Below are positions 22,901 to 35,800 of a stretch of DNA of 64,000 nucleotides, piece by piece. The stretch's first letter is position 1, and each line of letters starts with the position of its first letter. Under the pieces are notes generated by a model that searched no databases, had not been told where the DNA came from, and worked only from the letters and a program-made list of their open reading frames with translations. Origin of the DNA: Deuterostichococcus epilithicus (Eukaryota > Chlorophyta > Trebouxiophyceae > Prasiolales > Stichococcaceae); the NCBI GenBank assembly GCA_033439295.1, contig JAVTLE010000011.1, forward strand, positions 1,302,082 to 1,366,081. Reading direction: 5' to 3'. The position numbers were made by a program, and so were the translations under genes.

Positions 22901-25900
22901 CTTGACGTGCACCATGCCCTCCTCGTCGATGCGGTCCACGCGGCCGCGCATGCCGGCGAGGTCGCCCGCCACCACCTCCACCCTGTCGCCCTGGACAGCG
23001 CATGAAGGCCGACGAGAGTTGGCAGGCGGAGTTGAGCATGGACCACCGATCCGGGACAGCTTCCCCGACACACTGCCGCGCATGCCATTCTGGTCTGCCG
23101 CCCAACACCTCCACCTCCAGCTCCCTGCCGCCCTGCAGGGGCGTGGTGGGGCAGGGCTTGGCAGTCGGCCTGGCAACTGCACAGAGGTTTGGCGTGTACA
23201 GAAGATTCTCGACCAGACGACGGATGGCGTTGCCTGGTGGCGTCCCCTGTGCGCGGCGTCAGCCCAACTGCGGTTCGCCGCTGCAGCGAAGGTTGCAAGG
23301 TGGCAGACTCGATGCCGGTATTGCACGTGTCTAACAAGCATCCGTGATGCAGTCACGAGTTGTGCTGAGGGAGTCAGGGGAGCTGGCAGAAGGGTGACAG
23401 CAGGGGCACCTTGACGAAGGTGGGTGGAGGTGCGTCCTGGCCCTTGAGCGTCTCCATGAGCGCAGACAGGTCGCCTGGCGTGCCGTCCGTCTCGCCCACG
23501 CTTTGCGCCGCCTGCCGGGCAGCAAGTGATGGAAGCGTCAGCAAGATACCCTACTTCAGAAAGTCTCCTCCCCTTCCGCAACCAGGTCACGTAGAGGAGG
23601 ATCTGCATGCTTGCAGAGAACACTCCTCCCAGCAGCCGCAGCACGGAATCACTAGCCGTCTCCAGGCAGGTTTCGTCGCGAGGGCCGCGCGCCTGCTTGA
23701 AGCGCTGCAACTCGTCGAGCGGCGGCAGCGCGTCGCAGATGGCCAGGCTGCGGATGGCGATCTGGCGCTGCAGATAGCCCTGCGTGAAGCGCTGCTTGCC
23801 GTCCATCACGTAAAATACGCTGCCATCCTGCAACCGCCGGTTCTCGCGCTCCACGGTGGCGCCTGCGTCCCGCGCCTCGCCTGGATTGAACGCCCTGCAG
23901 GAATCGTGAAGGATGGATCATGAGGCAACACAGAGGTTGCTCCAGGTGCGTGCTGCGCAGTCGGTTGTGCATGCAGAGACTTGGTCCAGAATCAGAGTGA
24001 GGGTCCAATTCGGCGGTGACGCTCAAACGATTCTGCCTTCGTGCTGAACACAAGCTGCCGAGAATGAGCCGAGTGAGGTACCTGGCAGGCGGCCGGATCT
24101 TGGGGGCGCGTCCAAAGGGCTGCTTGGGGGCGCCGCTCGCGAGGGTGGCGTAGTCGATGCGCGGCACCACCTGCGTGCCAGGACTCATGCATAACTTGTG
24201 GCTGAGCAAGCGCCGCAGAGAGGGACTGCAGAGAGGGATTACGGAAAGGAAGAAGCAAGGTGCATGGCGAATGCAGCCGCAGCACAGAGGGCCACATCAG
24301 AAGCGACGCAAACCATCTGGGTCGACACGGTCAGCATTGGAGTAAGACAGGGGCCTCCTCCGAACTCAGCAGCCGGCGCGCAGTCACCTTGTCTGGGCTG
24401 TGGGCGCACCTCGATAGTGGCGCGGCCGGAGGAGTAGTCGACATCGGACACACGGCACAGGTCGTCCTTGTACACGCCATTGCGAACCCGCGCCCAGCTG
24501 TCCCGCTCTGCATGGACGCAGGCAGCCTTGGCACAGCACACGTTCGTATAGGACTCCACCGCCGCTGGCGGCGAGGTCACATGAAGGTCTCCGCTCATGT
24601 GACCTCCGGCTGGAGCTGAGGCCGAGCGATCGGCGAGCGGCGCCCATCAGCGAGGGCCGCTCGCCGGTCTTACCAACAGGTTGCCCATCGGCCGGATGCT
24701 CCTTGTCTGCAACCGAGGCTTGAAAAGGGGGGAACTGCGCGGAGGACACGTCCTGCTTACGGAAGAGGGTTGGAGGAGGGGGCTGCAGCGGGGAGCGCAC
24801 CCAGCAGCGCCTGCGTAGGCTTGGGCACCGAAATGGTCTCCACCATCTGCGCCAAGGGCACCTGGTGCGGCGTCTTGCTCTGAAACACGACGCGCAGCCC
24901 CCGCAGCGCGTCTCTTACATAGTCCAGCTTGTGCGCCTCCACCCAGAAGTAGCCCTGCACGGAGACACAGCGCCGCGCGGAGGGTGAGATCGCCTCCGAT
25001 GCAAATCTGACGTGAGCTCGGCAGCGGGTGAGCCATCTCAGCAGCTCGGTTGGAAGAAGGAGTTATGGTAGATGGAGCAGGACCTCCAGGGGCTGGCAGG
25101 CCCGCACATGGGCCTGCTCGCGGAAACGTCCCGTTGCTGCCTAGGGTGCTGGACTGCGGCCTCCGCCTGCCAGCCGCACTACCGTGAGCAGGTCGGCACC
25201 CCGAGCAGGCTCCCGACGCTGCGCCCCTCCCGCGACGCCTCACAATGAACATCACCGCTGTCGACCCCTATAGACCCTTCTCCTAAATCCATTCTTCCAG
25301 ATCCTTTCACAAACCGACCGACCTTGATGTGGTCGTGCGCAAAGGCGGACTTGATGCCGAGGGCGGCCATGCCGAGGCGGTCGTTGCGGGCGCCCAGCTC
25401 CACGGCCTTCTGTAGCAGGCACACCACCGCCTCGCGCTCGCAGCCGGGCCGGCACTGCACTGCCCACAGCCGTGCGTCCGACTTTCCGGGCAGCAGTCCC
25501 TGCTGCCCCACCAGCCCCACGTCCTCCTCCCCCTCCTCCTGCGCACACCATGGACGTCAGGTCTCGTGACTCCGGGCGACACATCGCAGGGAGACGCCGA
25601 CTAATGGCAGCTGTCCATTTGGCGACCGGATGAGGTGTTTGTAAGAATGCGGTCTGGGTACTGCATTGGGTAATGCCAGGTCCCCGTGCATGGACAGCTG
25701 CGCCGGCGCTGGTGGCAGCGCAGACCCCCCTGCCGCCTCGCAGGGGCACATGGGCGCACGCATGCGGCGCGGGGTTCGTTCTTGCGCAGGCCACCTTAGC
25801 ATGCTCGCCGCCATGGATCGACGGTTTGGAGCTGTGCACAACTCCGAGTTCGCCACTGGTGAGCCGGCACCAGAAACTGACCTGAGCGTAGCTCCGCGAC

Positions 25901-27571
25901 TGGTACTTTTTACGCACAAACTCCTCCAGCTCCTCTTCCGTGAGCTCATTCTCCCGCCTGCGCATTTGGACAACCACACAAGTATATTGAGAGGGTTGCA
26001 ATTGCCCAAGCCGGAGGTCGATTGACCTTGGCCCCGGCCTAGGCCTCGTGCCCAGCGAGCCGCACTTGCCTGAAAGCTCGCCAGCTGGCTGAATCGCTTA
26101 TAAGAGGGACATCCCTGAGTCGGCTTGTACAGGCGCTGATGCTCTGCCGGGAGTCTGCTCAGGGTTCCTGAACGCGCTTGCAGCAGAATGCACGAGGGTC
26201 CTTGCGCATGAGCGGAAGCAGGTGCTGCGCAAGAGGCGCTATTGATCTCGCAGCACTCCGGCGCCCCCAGCAGCATGCAGGCGCACCGGCGCATCTCGCT
26301 GACTTGCTGGTAGTTGCCGTGGTTCTCCCTCGCCACCTGGTCTGCCTCATTGTCGTTGGCGATCAGATCTGCAAAATCCTCCTGTGCAGCGCAGCGGGAG
26401 GATCAGGGACCCAACAAACATAAGGTTGTCATCAACACCCCACCAGCTATCATGACAGCAGCGTGATGGATGAACCTCAGTTTCGGTGGCATGGTCCGAG
26501 CTCAATGAGCATAGCAATCTCGAACAGGTAGCAGGTAGCCAAGGCTTCCGGCGCAGCATTCGCGGCATGGCGACTCTCAGCAGCATGCAGGGACGGCAGA
26601 CCTTTTCACACCACGTGTCCTGCACATCGCCTTCTGAACAGTTGCTGCACAGATCAGTGTCCCACCTCTGCCTCCTCGTCTTCGTCGTCCTCTGCATCGC
26701 GGTCCTCGGCGGCCATGTCATCAATGTACCGCGACCGCTTCTTCTTGCCCCGCCGCTTCGCGCCATCCTCGTCCTCATCGTCCTATGATTCCGTATTTTG
26801 TGGAGTGAGCGCTGCCTTCAGCATGTGCAGGCAAATGCTGGATTCCAGCTCGTGCAGGCAAATGCTGGATTCCAGCTCGAGCAAACAGACGAGCCGGCCC
26901 AAGGCCTACAGCGCATGCAAGGGCCAGCTGGTTGTGACAGCACGGATGCCTCATCAGGGATGTGCAAGGTTTGGTGTCCAGCAGATCAAGGTGGAGCAAC
27001 CCACATCGTCGTCCTCCTCTGCAGCATCGTCAATGAAGATGTTGCGGCCGCGCTTGGCGCCGCCCTCGCCGCCGCGCTTCCTGGGCTTGGAACGCGCGCC
27101 GCCTTTGCCAGTCTTTGCAGCGCCCTTGCGGGGCGCCTCCTCCTCGTCCGACGACTCGATGGCACCGCCGGCGCCGCCGGCCTGGGATGTCAGAAACAGC
27201 AAATTCCTAGCTTCGTCCGCGCTGATGCCGGCAAGAAGGTCCTCCAGATCGCTGCGCCCTGCCTCTGTGGGCCAGAGCTGACCTGGGACAGCGCATGTGG
27301 GAGGAACAGCACCCCTGAGGCTAAACAGCTGACAACCAGGCGCAGCGGCGCATCTCTGACAGACAAGCTCACGCCCTCAGACCGCGGCAGTGCCCCCGGC
27401 ACCTTCATAAGCGATGTGCCGCATCCTGACAACAGATCCGCTGTGCCATGCGGCGTCGTGCATGTAGCATGGAAAAAAGCTGTCAGCAGACCGGCATGGA
27501 AGCTGCACCTCCGGATCGAAGTCGTTCTCCTCCTCTTCCAGCTCATCCTCAAGCTCATCGAGGTTCGCCAT
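16934..27571 (-). CDS. SPT5: Transcription elongation factor SPT5
   Basis: Twenty-six exons on minus, about 1157 residues: 27571-27492, 27251-27005, 26782-26666, 26381-26287, 25957-25882, 25538-25323, 24954-24801, 24507-24410, 24170-24082, 23894-23693, 23511-23410, 22990-22832, 22517-22348, 22008-21801, 21603-21503, 21017-20813, 20565-20456, 20140-19962, 19789-19672, 19361-19258, 19058-18921, 18689-18567, 18026-17925, 17713-17556, 17284-17225, 16996-16934. Only the exon 1/2 junction is doubtful. SPT5 pairs with SPT4 (DSIF) on RNA polymerase II. The order is as in the family: acidic N-terminus (MANLDELEDELEEEENDF), basic patch, NGN domain (exons 6-7, ending GYFWVEAHKLDYV), KOW modules (YKDDLCRVSDVDY; GDRVEVVAGDLAGMRG; GDHVKVVAGQMAGETG; VGDMVDVKRGAMSDKSG; GYKGRVVSATETHCRIE), C-terminal TPMH-type repeats (AQTPMHAWGSQTPMHPGS) and a last KOW (GDTVRIVTEGPHTGF). 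Intron 10 is GC-AG. Confidence 0.95.
19333..19430 (-). repeat. Duplicated acceptor edge of SPT5 exon 20
   Basis: The first 29 bases of exon 20 (19361 downwards) recur at about 19430-19399 in the intron just upstream. Both contain GGCACGGCAGCGCCTGGA on minus. Confidence 0.8.
20081..20225 (-). repeat. Diverged copy of the SPT5 exon 18 5' part in its upstream intron
   Basis: Exon 18 bases about 20138-20081 and intron bases about 20224-20163 align with shared stretches such as cggcagtgcgtc and caccacccg/gccacccgc on the plus strand. The intronic copy no longer has the exon's frame. Confidence 0.65.
21436..21535 (-). repeat. Duplicated donor edge of SPT5 exon 15
   Basis: Bases 21436-21467, inside the intron, repeat the last 32 or so bases of exon 15 (21502-21535) at roughly 85-90 percent. 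The shared core on plus is ggagtgcaggaacagg. Confidence 0.85.
22792..22803. other. Ambiguous bases in an SPT5 intron
   Basis: n at 22792, 22795 and 22803 in a very G-rich run. The run lies in the intron between exons 12 and 13, so the protein is not affected. Confidence 0.95.
26825..26878 (+). repeat. Perfect 27-bp tandem duplication in an SPT5 intron
   Basis: Two adjacent identical 27-base units, beginning gtgcaggcaaatgctgg. No sequence change separates them, so the event is recent. Confidence 0.95.
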
Positions 27572-28074
27572 GCTTCCGACTGTCCGCTGCAGCTGCCCAC
27601 AGGAGCTCCCGCTTTGTCGGGCGCTTGCAGTGTTCAGAAAGGACCAGCGCAGCCGCGCTCAGCTGCTTTATCGACTGGCGAGTGCGTCTGGCGCTAGGAT
27701 GGGCCGGTATCGGAAGTAACTGAGTCGGGAAGCGGGCGAGCCCAATACGGCAGCTGTGTTTGAGGGGTCAAAGCAGCTTGTGTGAAGGTGTTCAAGCCGG
27801 GAGTACTGCTCTGGCGCTACGCTCGAGGTGGTCGCAAGGACGCTCATAAGGTAATCCTTCAGCATCACTCCCCCTTCCTTTCGCTCGCAGCATTTCAATT
27901 GCTGGTCCAATGCTCAAACGGCAGCCAGCGTGCCGAAGAGGCCCGTTCATCCTCATTCAGAAGGGAGGGGAGCCACTCACTACAAGACGACATCGATTGC
28001 CCCACGCCCCAACGGTGATGTCTGCTGCCCGATAAAAAAAGTTGAACCAAATGTAACCGTCACCACTGCCGGTC
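27572..28074. other. Intergenic, SPT5 promoter side
   Basis: Lies between the SPT5 start and the RAB6 stop, both genes on minus. No exon is recognised. It holds the RAB6 3' end and the SPT5 promoter. Confidence 0.4.
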
Positions 28075-30172
<2,098 letters not shown>

Positions 30173-32132
30173 TCACACCAGCAGCACGGCATTGATGGTG
30201 CCGTCGTTCTCCGGGTTATTTGTGACCTGCACACAGAAGCAGCGGTGTTGAGCTCGAGTGCAGAGAGCACTGCGAACGTGCAGAAACAAGCACACCGACC
30301 TTGACATGTTGCGGGACATGCACAATGGGGCCGCACCTGGGCGTATTTGCCCCATACCACCTTGCCACCGGGCGTGACCAGCCCGAGCTCGCTGACGTTC
30401 ACCTGCGAGCGCAGGAACGTGGGATGATCGACTTGAAAAGCCGAGTGGCGACACAACGCAGGCTGACGTCGCATCGCGACGGGCCGGCTGCCAGACCCTG
30501 CATGTCCGGGGGACGCCAGGAACTGGACACATTGTGGCGCAGCAAGCCCAAGCCCACCTCGATGATGGTGCCCTTGGTGATGACGCCCAGCGTTGTGTAC
30601 GTCTGCCCGTTGGGGTTCTTCTTGACGCCGATGATCTCCAGGCAGAAGGTGCACTTGAGCTCCGGATGCGTCACATGCGCCTTGTTCATGCGCAGCCCTG
30701 CGTTTTGGTGCAGGCCAAGCTGCAGAGCCTCTCTGGTGGATCAGCCCCAAAATCAAGAGGGACACAGCTCGTGCAAGGAGTCTGCGAAACCCCAGGCTCC
30801 TCCCTCGCTGCAGCTGCGCCACGCTGCGGCAGTGATTCCGCACCAGAGACCATACGTGGTGTCTCCTTTGCTGCACGGCAAGCAGCAGGGATTCAACACT
30901 GCCTGTTCTAGCACATACAAGCTGTCGCACCGACCTGTGGGGCGGATGAAGCGCTCATACTTTGGTGGCTTGCGGGTGAAGCCGCCGCCCACAAAGGTGA
31001 CCTTGGTCAGCATGCGCTTCCACTGCTTCTTCTGCCGCTTGCCCGACCGCATGACCTTGAACATCTCGTCCTCGGCGATGGGCCGCACCTGCGTCACGGG
31101 GCAGGCGCAGAACGCTGTTGGGATGCTGGAAGGAAGACGACCCGCAGCTTGCGGCACGCACATCACCATCGTAGCTCAGCAGGCAGGCGCGTCCGACTAC
31201 GCCTCTGGGTGCTCCAGAGGCGCCTGCCGCAATCCGGATTGCTGGCGCCAAATTTCGACCATGTTGCGCCAATGTGTTTGGGACCCGATTTCTGGGACCC
31301 ACCTTGGGCAGGGGCACCTCCCACTTGCCCGCCTTCTCCTTCCGCTTCTGCTTGATGGTGTTGCTCAGCACCTTGGCGCGGTCCACCTGCAAGGCGCAAT
31401 GCCGAAACGTGCATCAGCCAGCAGCGAAGGTCGAGGAGCACCCATCGGTGTTCCAACCAGAGTCTCTCCAAACAGTTGGCATGCATGCACGCATGCATGC
31501 AGCAGAGCCTGAATTTGTCGAGGTGTGACACAGCGCGAGCGGGCCCGTACAGCCAGAAGGCAGCGCATTCGGCAAAGAAAATCGTGGTGCTGGTGTTTCT
31601 GTGTCGTTTTGTCACCGCGCCAATATGAAACGACAAGACAGCATGAAACGGAGCATACCTGGTCACGGTCCAGCAGGTAGGCGGGCACGGCGGAGCCGTG
31701 CTGCTCGTCGACCGCCTTGTGCTTGTTGTCGCGCTCGTTGTGCATCGCGATAGTGCGCTTCATCGTCGCCTTCTCCGCATGCCGCTTCTTGCTGTACAGC
31801 TTGGCCTTGAGGCCGATGACGTTCTGCGCATACTTGCTGCGCTTGTGCACCTCTCGCGCCTCGCGCTTGCGTTTCTTCTCCTCGTAGTCCAGCCGCCGCC
31901 CGTGGCGCTTGCGGTGCAGGTCGATGTAGTCTCCCTGCCGCAGTTGCGGCCGCACAAAAGCGTGTTCACATCAGCAGTTGCCCGGTCGAGCGTGATGGCG
32001 AGACGGCACAGCAAGATGGCACGCCAGCACGGCATGACAGCAGGGACAGGCGCCCACAGTCGTCGCTTGGAGATGATGGCGGAATGATCGCATCCCCGGG
32101 ATGCTAGCCGAAGCTGGCCACACCTGCGGCAT
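30173..32132 (-). CDS. NSA2: Ribosome biogenesis protein NSA2
   Basis: Seven exons on minus: 32132-32124, 31934-31659, 31386-31303, 31088-30935, 30697-30558, 30402-30337, 30226-30173; 260 residues, the family length. NSA2 is a nucleolar factor of 60S subunit maturation. Clear family stretches are [80 protein letters not shown] and the conserved end [17 protein letters not shown]. The first coding exon is only nine bases, encoding Met-Pro-Gln before a GTGTG donor. I chose it because the family begins MPQ and exon 2 starts in phase at GDYIDLH. Confidence 0.96.
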
Positions 32133-32863
32133 GGTGGCTCGCTGTCCGCGCCGCCGCCAAGGCGGCCGGCTCCTGGGTTGCGGTCAGGCGTAGAGGCCCG
32201 CCTCAGACGCGCTGACAAGCTTCCGGCAGCTCAGCACTCCCTCGTCGCGGGCCTCACACCGCGCTACTGCACCGAACGTGGTTGCGCCACCGCCCCGCGC
32301 CAAAAGGCTATACTTCCTGACCTGCAGGCGGGTCTGCCCACGGGTTGCAGGCGTAACACCAGCCTTGCTTTGACTGCGGTAGCGCCTAAAGGACTGCGTG
32401 GTGGTCAAAGCTGCCGCCGGAGGGACGTCCGCGAGGTACGTACTGGAGCTTGCTATCAAATGCTGGAGCTGTGCAAAACGTGGGGGCGGCGCCTGGACGT
32501 GTGCAGGCGGCCTGTCCCAGACTGATTGCGGCTGCGGAGAGTGTTTGGCGTGTGGCGCTGTGCCCGGCTCGACTGCATCTCCTGACACGGGGCGGCAAGA
32601 AAGTCGAGGACGCTATGATGTTTTCTTCAACGGTTCCCAGTCATCAAGCACCAACAATGCTGGGTGACATTCATGTGTGAGCTCGCCATAGGCCCTCTCG
32701 CTATTTCGTGGCATCACAGCACCTGCTGACTCCCACGCATTCTACAGTCAGCGTCGACCCTTGTCGTTCGCCGTCGAAGTCAACCCCAGGCGGTTTCGAT
32801 CTGTATGCGTGCCTGAGCAGAGATAGCCAGGGAGATGTCGGCAGTGCGCCGCATCAGATTGCT
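32133..32863. promoter_or_regulatory. Divergent upstream region of NSA2 and the MAP kinase
   Basis: About 730 bases between two start codons facing apart. No exon is recognised. Both promoters should lie here. I see no element I can name. Confidence 0.4.
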
Positions 32864-35800
32864 ATGACACTATGGCAGAAAGCTAAATCTTACCTGCACG
32901 GCCCAGCTGACCAGGCAGCCGAGCAGCCGAGGGCAGCAGGACCAGAGCTGGAGCGAGCCTCTCGCGAGGCCTCCGGAACGGGCACAGCCCACGCGAGCAA
33001 GGCCGCGGGCCAGGCCGCACGCAGACCGTCGGCGGCAGCCGCACAGCCGGCACAGCAGCCGGTGCAGGTGGGCCGCACAAACCATCAGTTTTTTTTCACG
33101 GTTTGGTACAGCCGTCCTCGGTGGGAGGTTGTGTCCTGCCGGGGCAGAGCCCGGACAACATGCGCGGAGATACGATGTGGTCTCTGCAGCTGTTTCCATT
33201 ACACACTGTATGCCACTGCTGCACGACACCCGATCGAGTCAGCTCGACCGTGCTTACGTGCCCGTCCTCGTCCTGTCGAAGTTGTCACCCCGCAACATGC
33301 CGCTCGCAGCGGTCCTCCAAAAGCAAGATGGACGTGCACGACTTCTTCACGGAGTACGGTGAGGCCAACCGGTACTCGATCAAGGAGGTGATCGGCAAGG
33401 GGTCGTACGGAGTCGTGTGCTCGGCGATGGACAACAAGACCGGGGAGAAGGTGGCCATCAAGAAGATCAACAACGTCTTTGACCATGTGTCGGACGCGAC
33501 CCGCATCTTGCGAGAAATCAAGCTGCTGCGGCTGCTGCGCCATCCAGGTGAGGGCCAGCAGCGCTTTCGGTGCCGCCGCATGTGGCGTCAGCGGCAGGCG
33601 ACACATGCGCATGCACATGATTTGCGAGGCGCCAGGCAATTACAGCTGCACCAACGCAAAGCTGGCCTCTTGGCTGTCGCAACACACCTGCTGCTGCTGA
33701 TTGACAGACATCGTGGAGATCAAGCACATCATGCTGCCGCCGAGCCCGCGCGAGTTCAAGGACATCTACGTGGTCTTCGAGCTCATGGAGACGGACCTTC
33801 ACCAGGCAAGGCTGTTTTTCACAACTGATTCTTAAGTAAGAAAGCCCCTCCACAATTCATTATGCAAGTACAAGTATGCAAGTACACGTATACAAGTCCT
33901 CATCTCGAATGCAGGTCATTAAGGCAAATGATGACCTTACCCCGGAGCACCACCAATTCTTCCTGTACCAAATGCTGCGCGGCCTGAAGTACATTCACAC
34001 AGGTGAGTTGCCAGCTTCGCTTTTCGAGCTGCTACTCCTGGTTGGGTCTGAGCAACCGCACGCATGGAGCTGTGCTGAACACGGCGTCGCGCTTGCTGCG
34101 CGCAGCCAAGGTGTTCCACAGGGACCTCAAGCCCAAGAACATCCTGGCCAACAGCGACTGCAAGCTTAAGGTCTGGAGTTGCCATGTTGTGACAGTGTCC
34201 CTGCTGCGACTTGTGGGTGTGCAGATACGTGGTCTGCTCGACGATGCATTATACAAATCCCCCATTCCTGCGCAATGCAGGTGTGCGACTTTGGGCTGGC
34301 GCGGCCGTCCTTCAATGACATGCCGACCACCATCTTCTGGACGGACTATGTGGCGACGCGCTGGTGCGCTTTTGACATCTGGTACGACTGGTTCTCAGAT
34401 TGGTGTCAGCAGGCGCCGTGGGAGCAGTCGTGACGGCGCTGTCAAGGCGCTGACTCACGGCGCTGTCGGATGCAGCAACACCATTTTTGTACATTGGCTC
34501 GAGAAAGCCTCAGCGTCACTTGTCTGACTGAATGAGTGAGGCATGCGCAGCCTGTGCGAGACTGGGCCTGTCGTCAGCAGCGCCAGGTACCTCTTCGCTC
34601 CGAAGCACAGCCTCTGTCGTCGGCCGCGCATCTCGCAGCGCCAGAAGACAAATGCCCTGCCTTGCGCGCCGCAGGTACCGCGCGCCGGAGCTGTGCGGCT
34701 CTTTCTTCGCAAAGTACAGCCCCGCGATCGACATCTGGTCCATCGGCTGCATCTTTGCGGAGGTGCTGCTGGGCAAGCCGCTGTTCCCGGGCCGCAACGT
34801 GGTCCACCAGCTGGAGCTCATCACCGACCTGCTGGGCACGCCCTCCGCGGAGGTCATCAACAAGGTGGACTGCCTTCTTTTCTTGTCTGCTTCCCTTTAT
34901 GATTTGAACCAAAGAACCCCACAGAACCCTGCCTTCTGTTGGGCGTGCGGTCGCTTCCAACTGCAAGGTTGCGAGTCGCAGCGGTTGCAGCGTGCGGGCC
35001 CTGTGACGGACCACAGGCGATGCCACCGTCAGCTGGAGCTTGGCGGTCCGCTGCCAAGGCAGCTGGTTGTTCCGCTTGACTTCCGCTCGTCGTTGATCCG
35101 AAGCGCTTGTGTCTCGGCCTTTCAGGTGCGCAACGAGAAGGCGCGCCGCTTCCTGATGAACATGCGGCGGAAGCCGGGCGTGCAGCTGGAGCAGTACTTC
35201 CCGCGTGCCGACCGCAGTGCCGTGGCGCTGCTGAGGAAGATGCTGGTGAGTTCCACAGCACCAGTCTGCAGTGTCAACGGCGTCACAGGATGAAAGGTTT
35301 TGTTGGTGCAGCAGCCGTGCTTGCACGCCAGCTGGGAGTGAACCGCTGTGCCGCATGCGCTCGCTCTCTTGCAGGATGGCCGCTCGTGCGCTGGCCCCTG
35401 CCACGCAATACTGCAATCTGGAACGGCCTCGCCTGGAGGTGCCTGGAATGAGAGTCCTGCAGCTGGGGCACCGAACGCTTTTGGAGGAGGGATACCCACC
35501 AGTCGGGGGCCGGCGGAAGGCGCAGCAAGCCCGGCCCCGCAGACTCTCCCAACGTTGAGGCGACCTGCCAAACCCTAACACCCTGCGGCGGCGCGCAGGC
35601 CTTCGACCCGGCGGACCGGCCAACGTGCGAGGAGGCGCTGAGCGACCCCTACTTCCACGGGCTGGCGCAGCCGCAGCGGGAGCCCGCGGCGCAGCCCGTC
35701 AGCAAGCTGGCCTTTGACTTCGAGCGCCGCAAGCTGCACACCGAGGAGGTGGGGGAAACTGGGTACCAGCTGCTGCGCCCGGCTGCCGTCCGGTTGCCGG

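Noticed and set aside
22565-23854. Minus-strand open frame of 429 codons taken as one exon.
   Set aside because: It crosses SPT5 introns, including the ambiguous G-rich run. Only 23894-23693 and 22990-22832 follow SPT5 in this frame; exon 11 is in another frame.
30301-31512. Plus-strand open frame of 403 codons.
   Set aside because: It runs antisense through the NSA2 exons and introns and matches nothing; the NSA2 exons explain the region fully.
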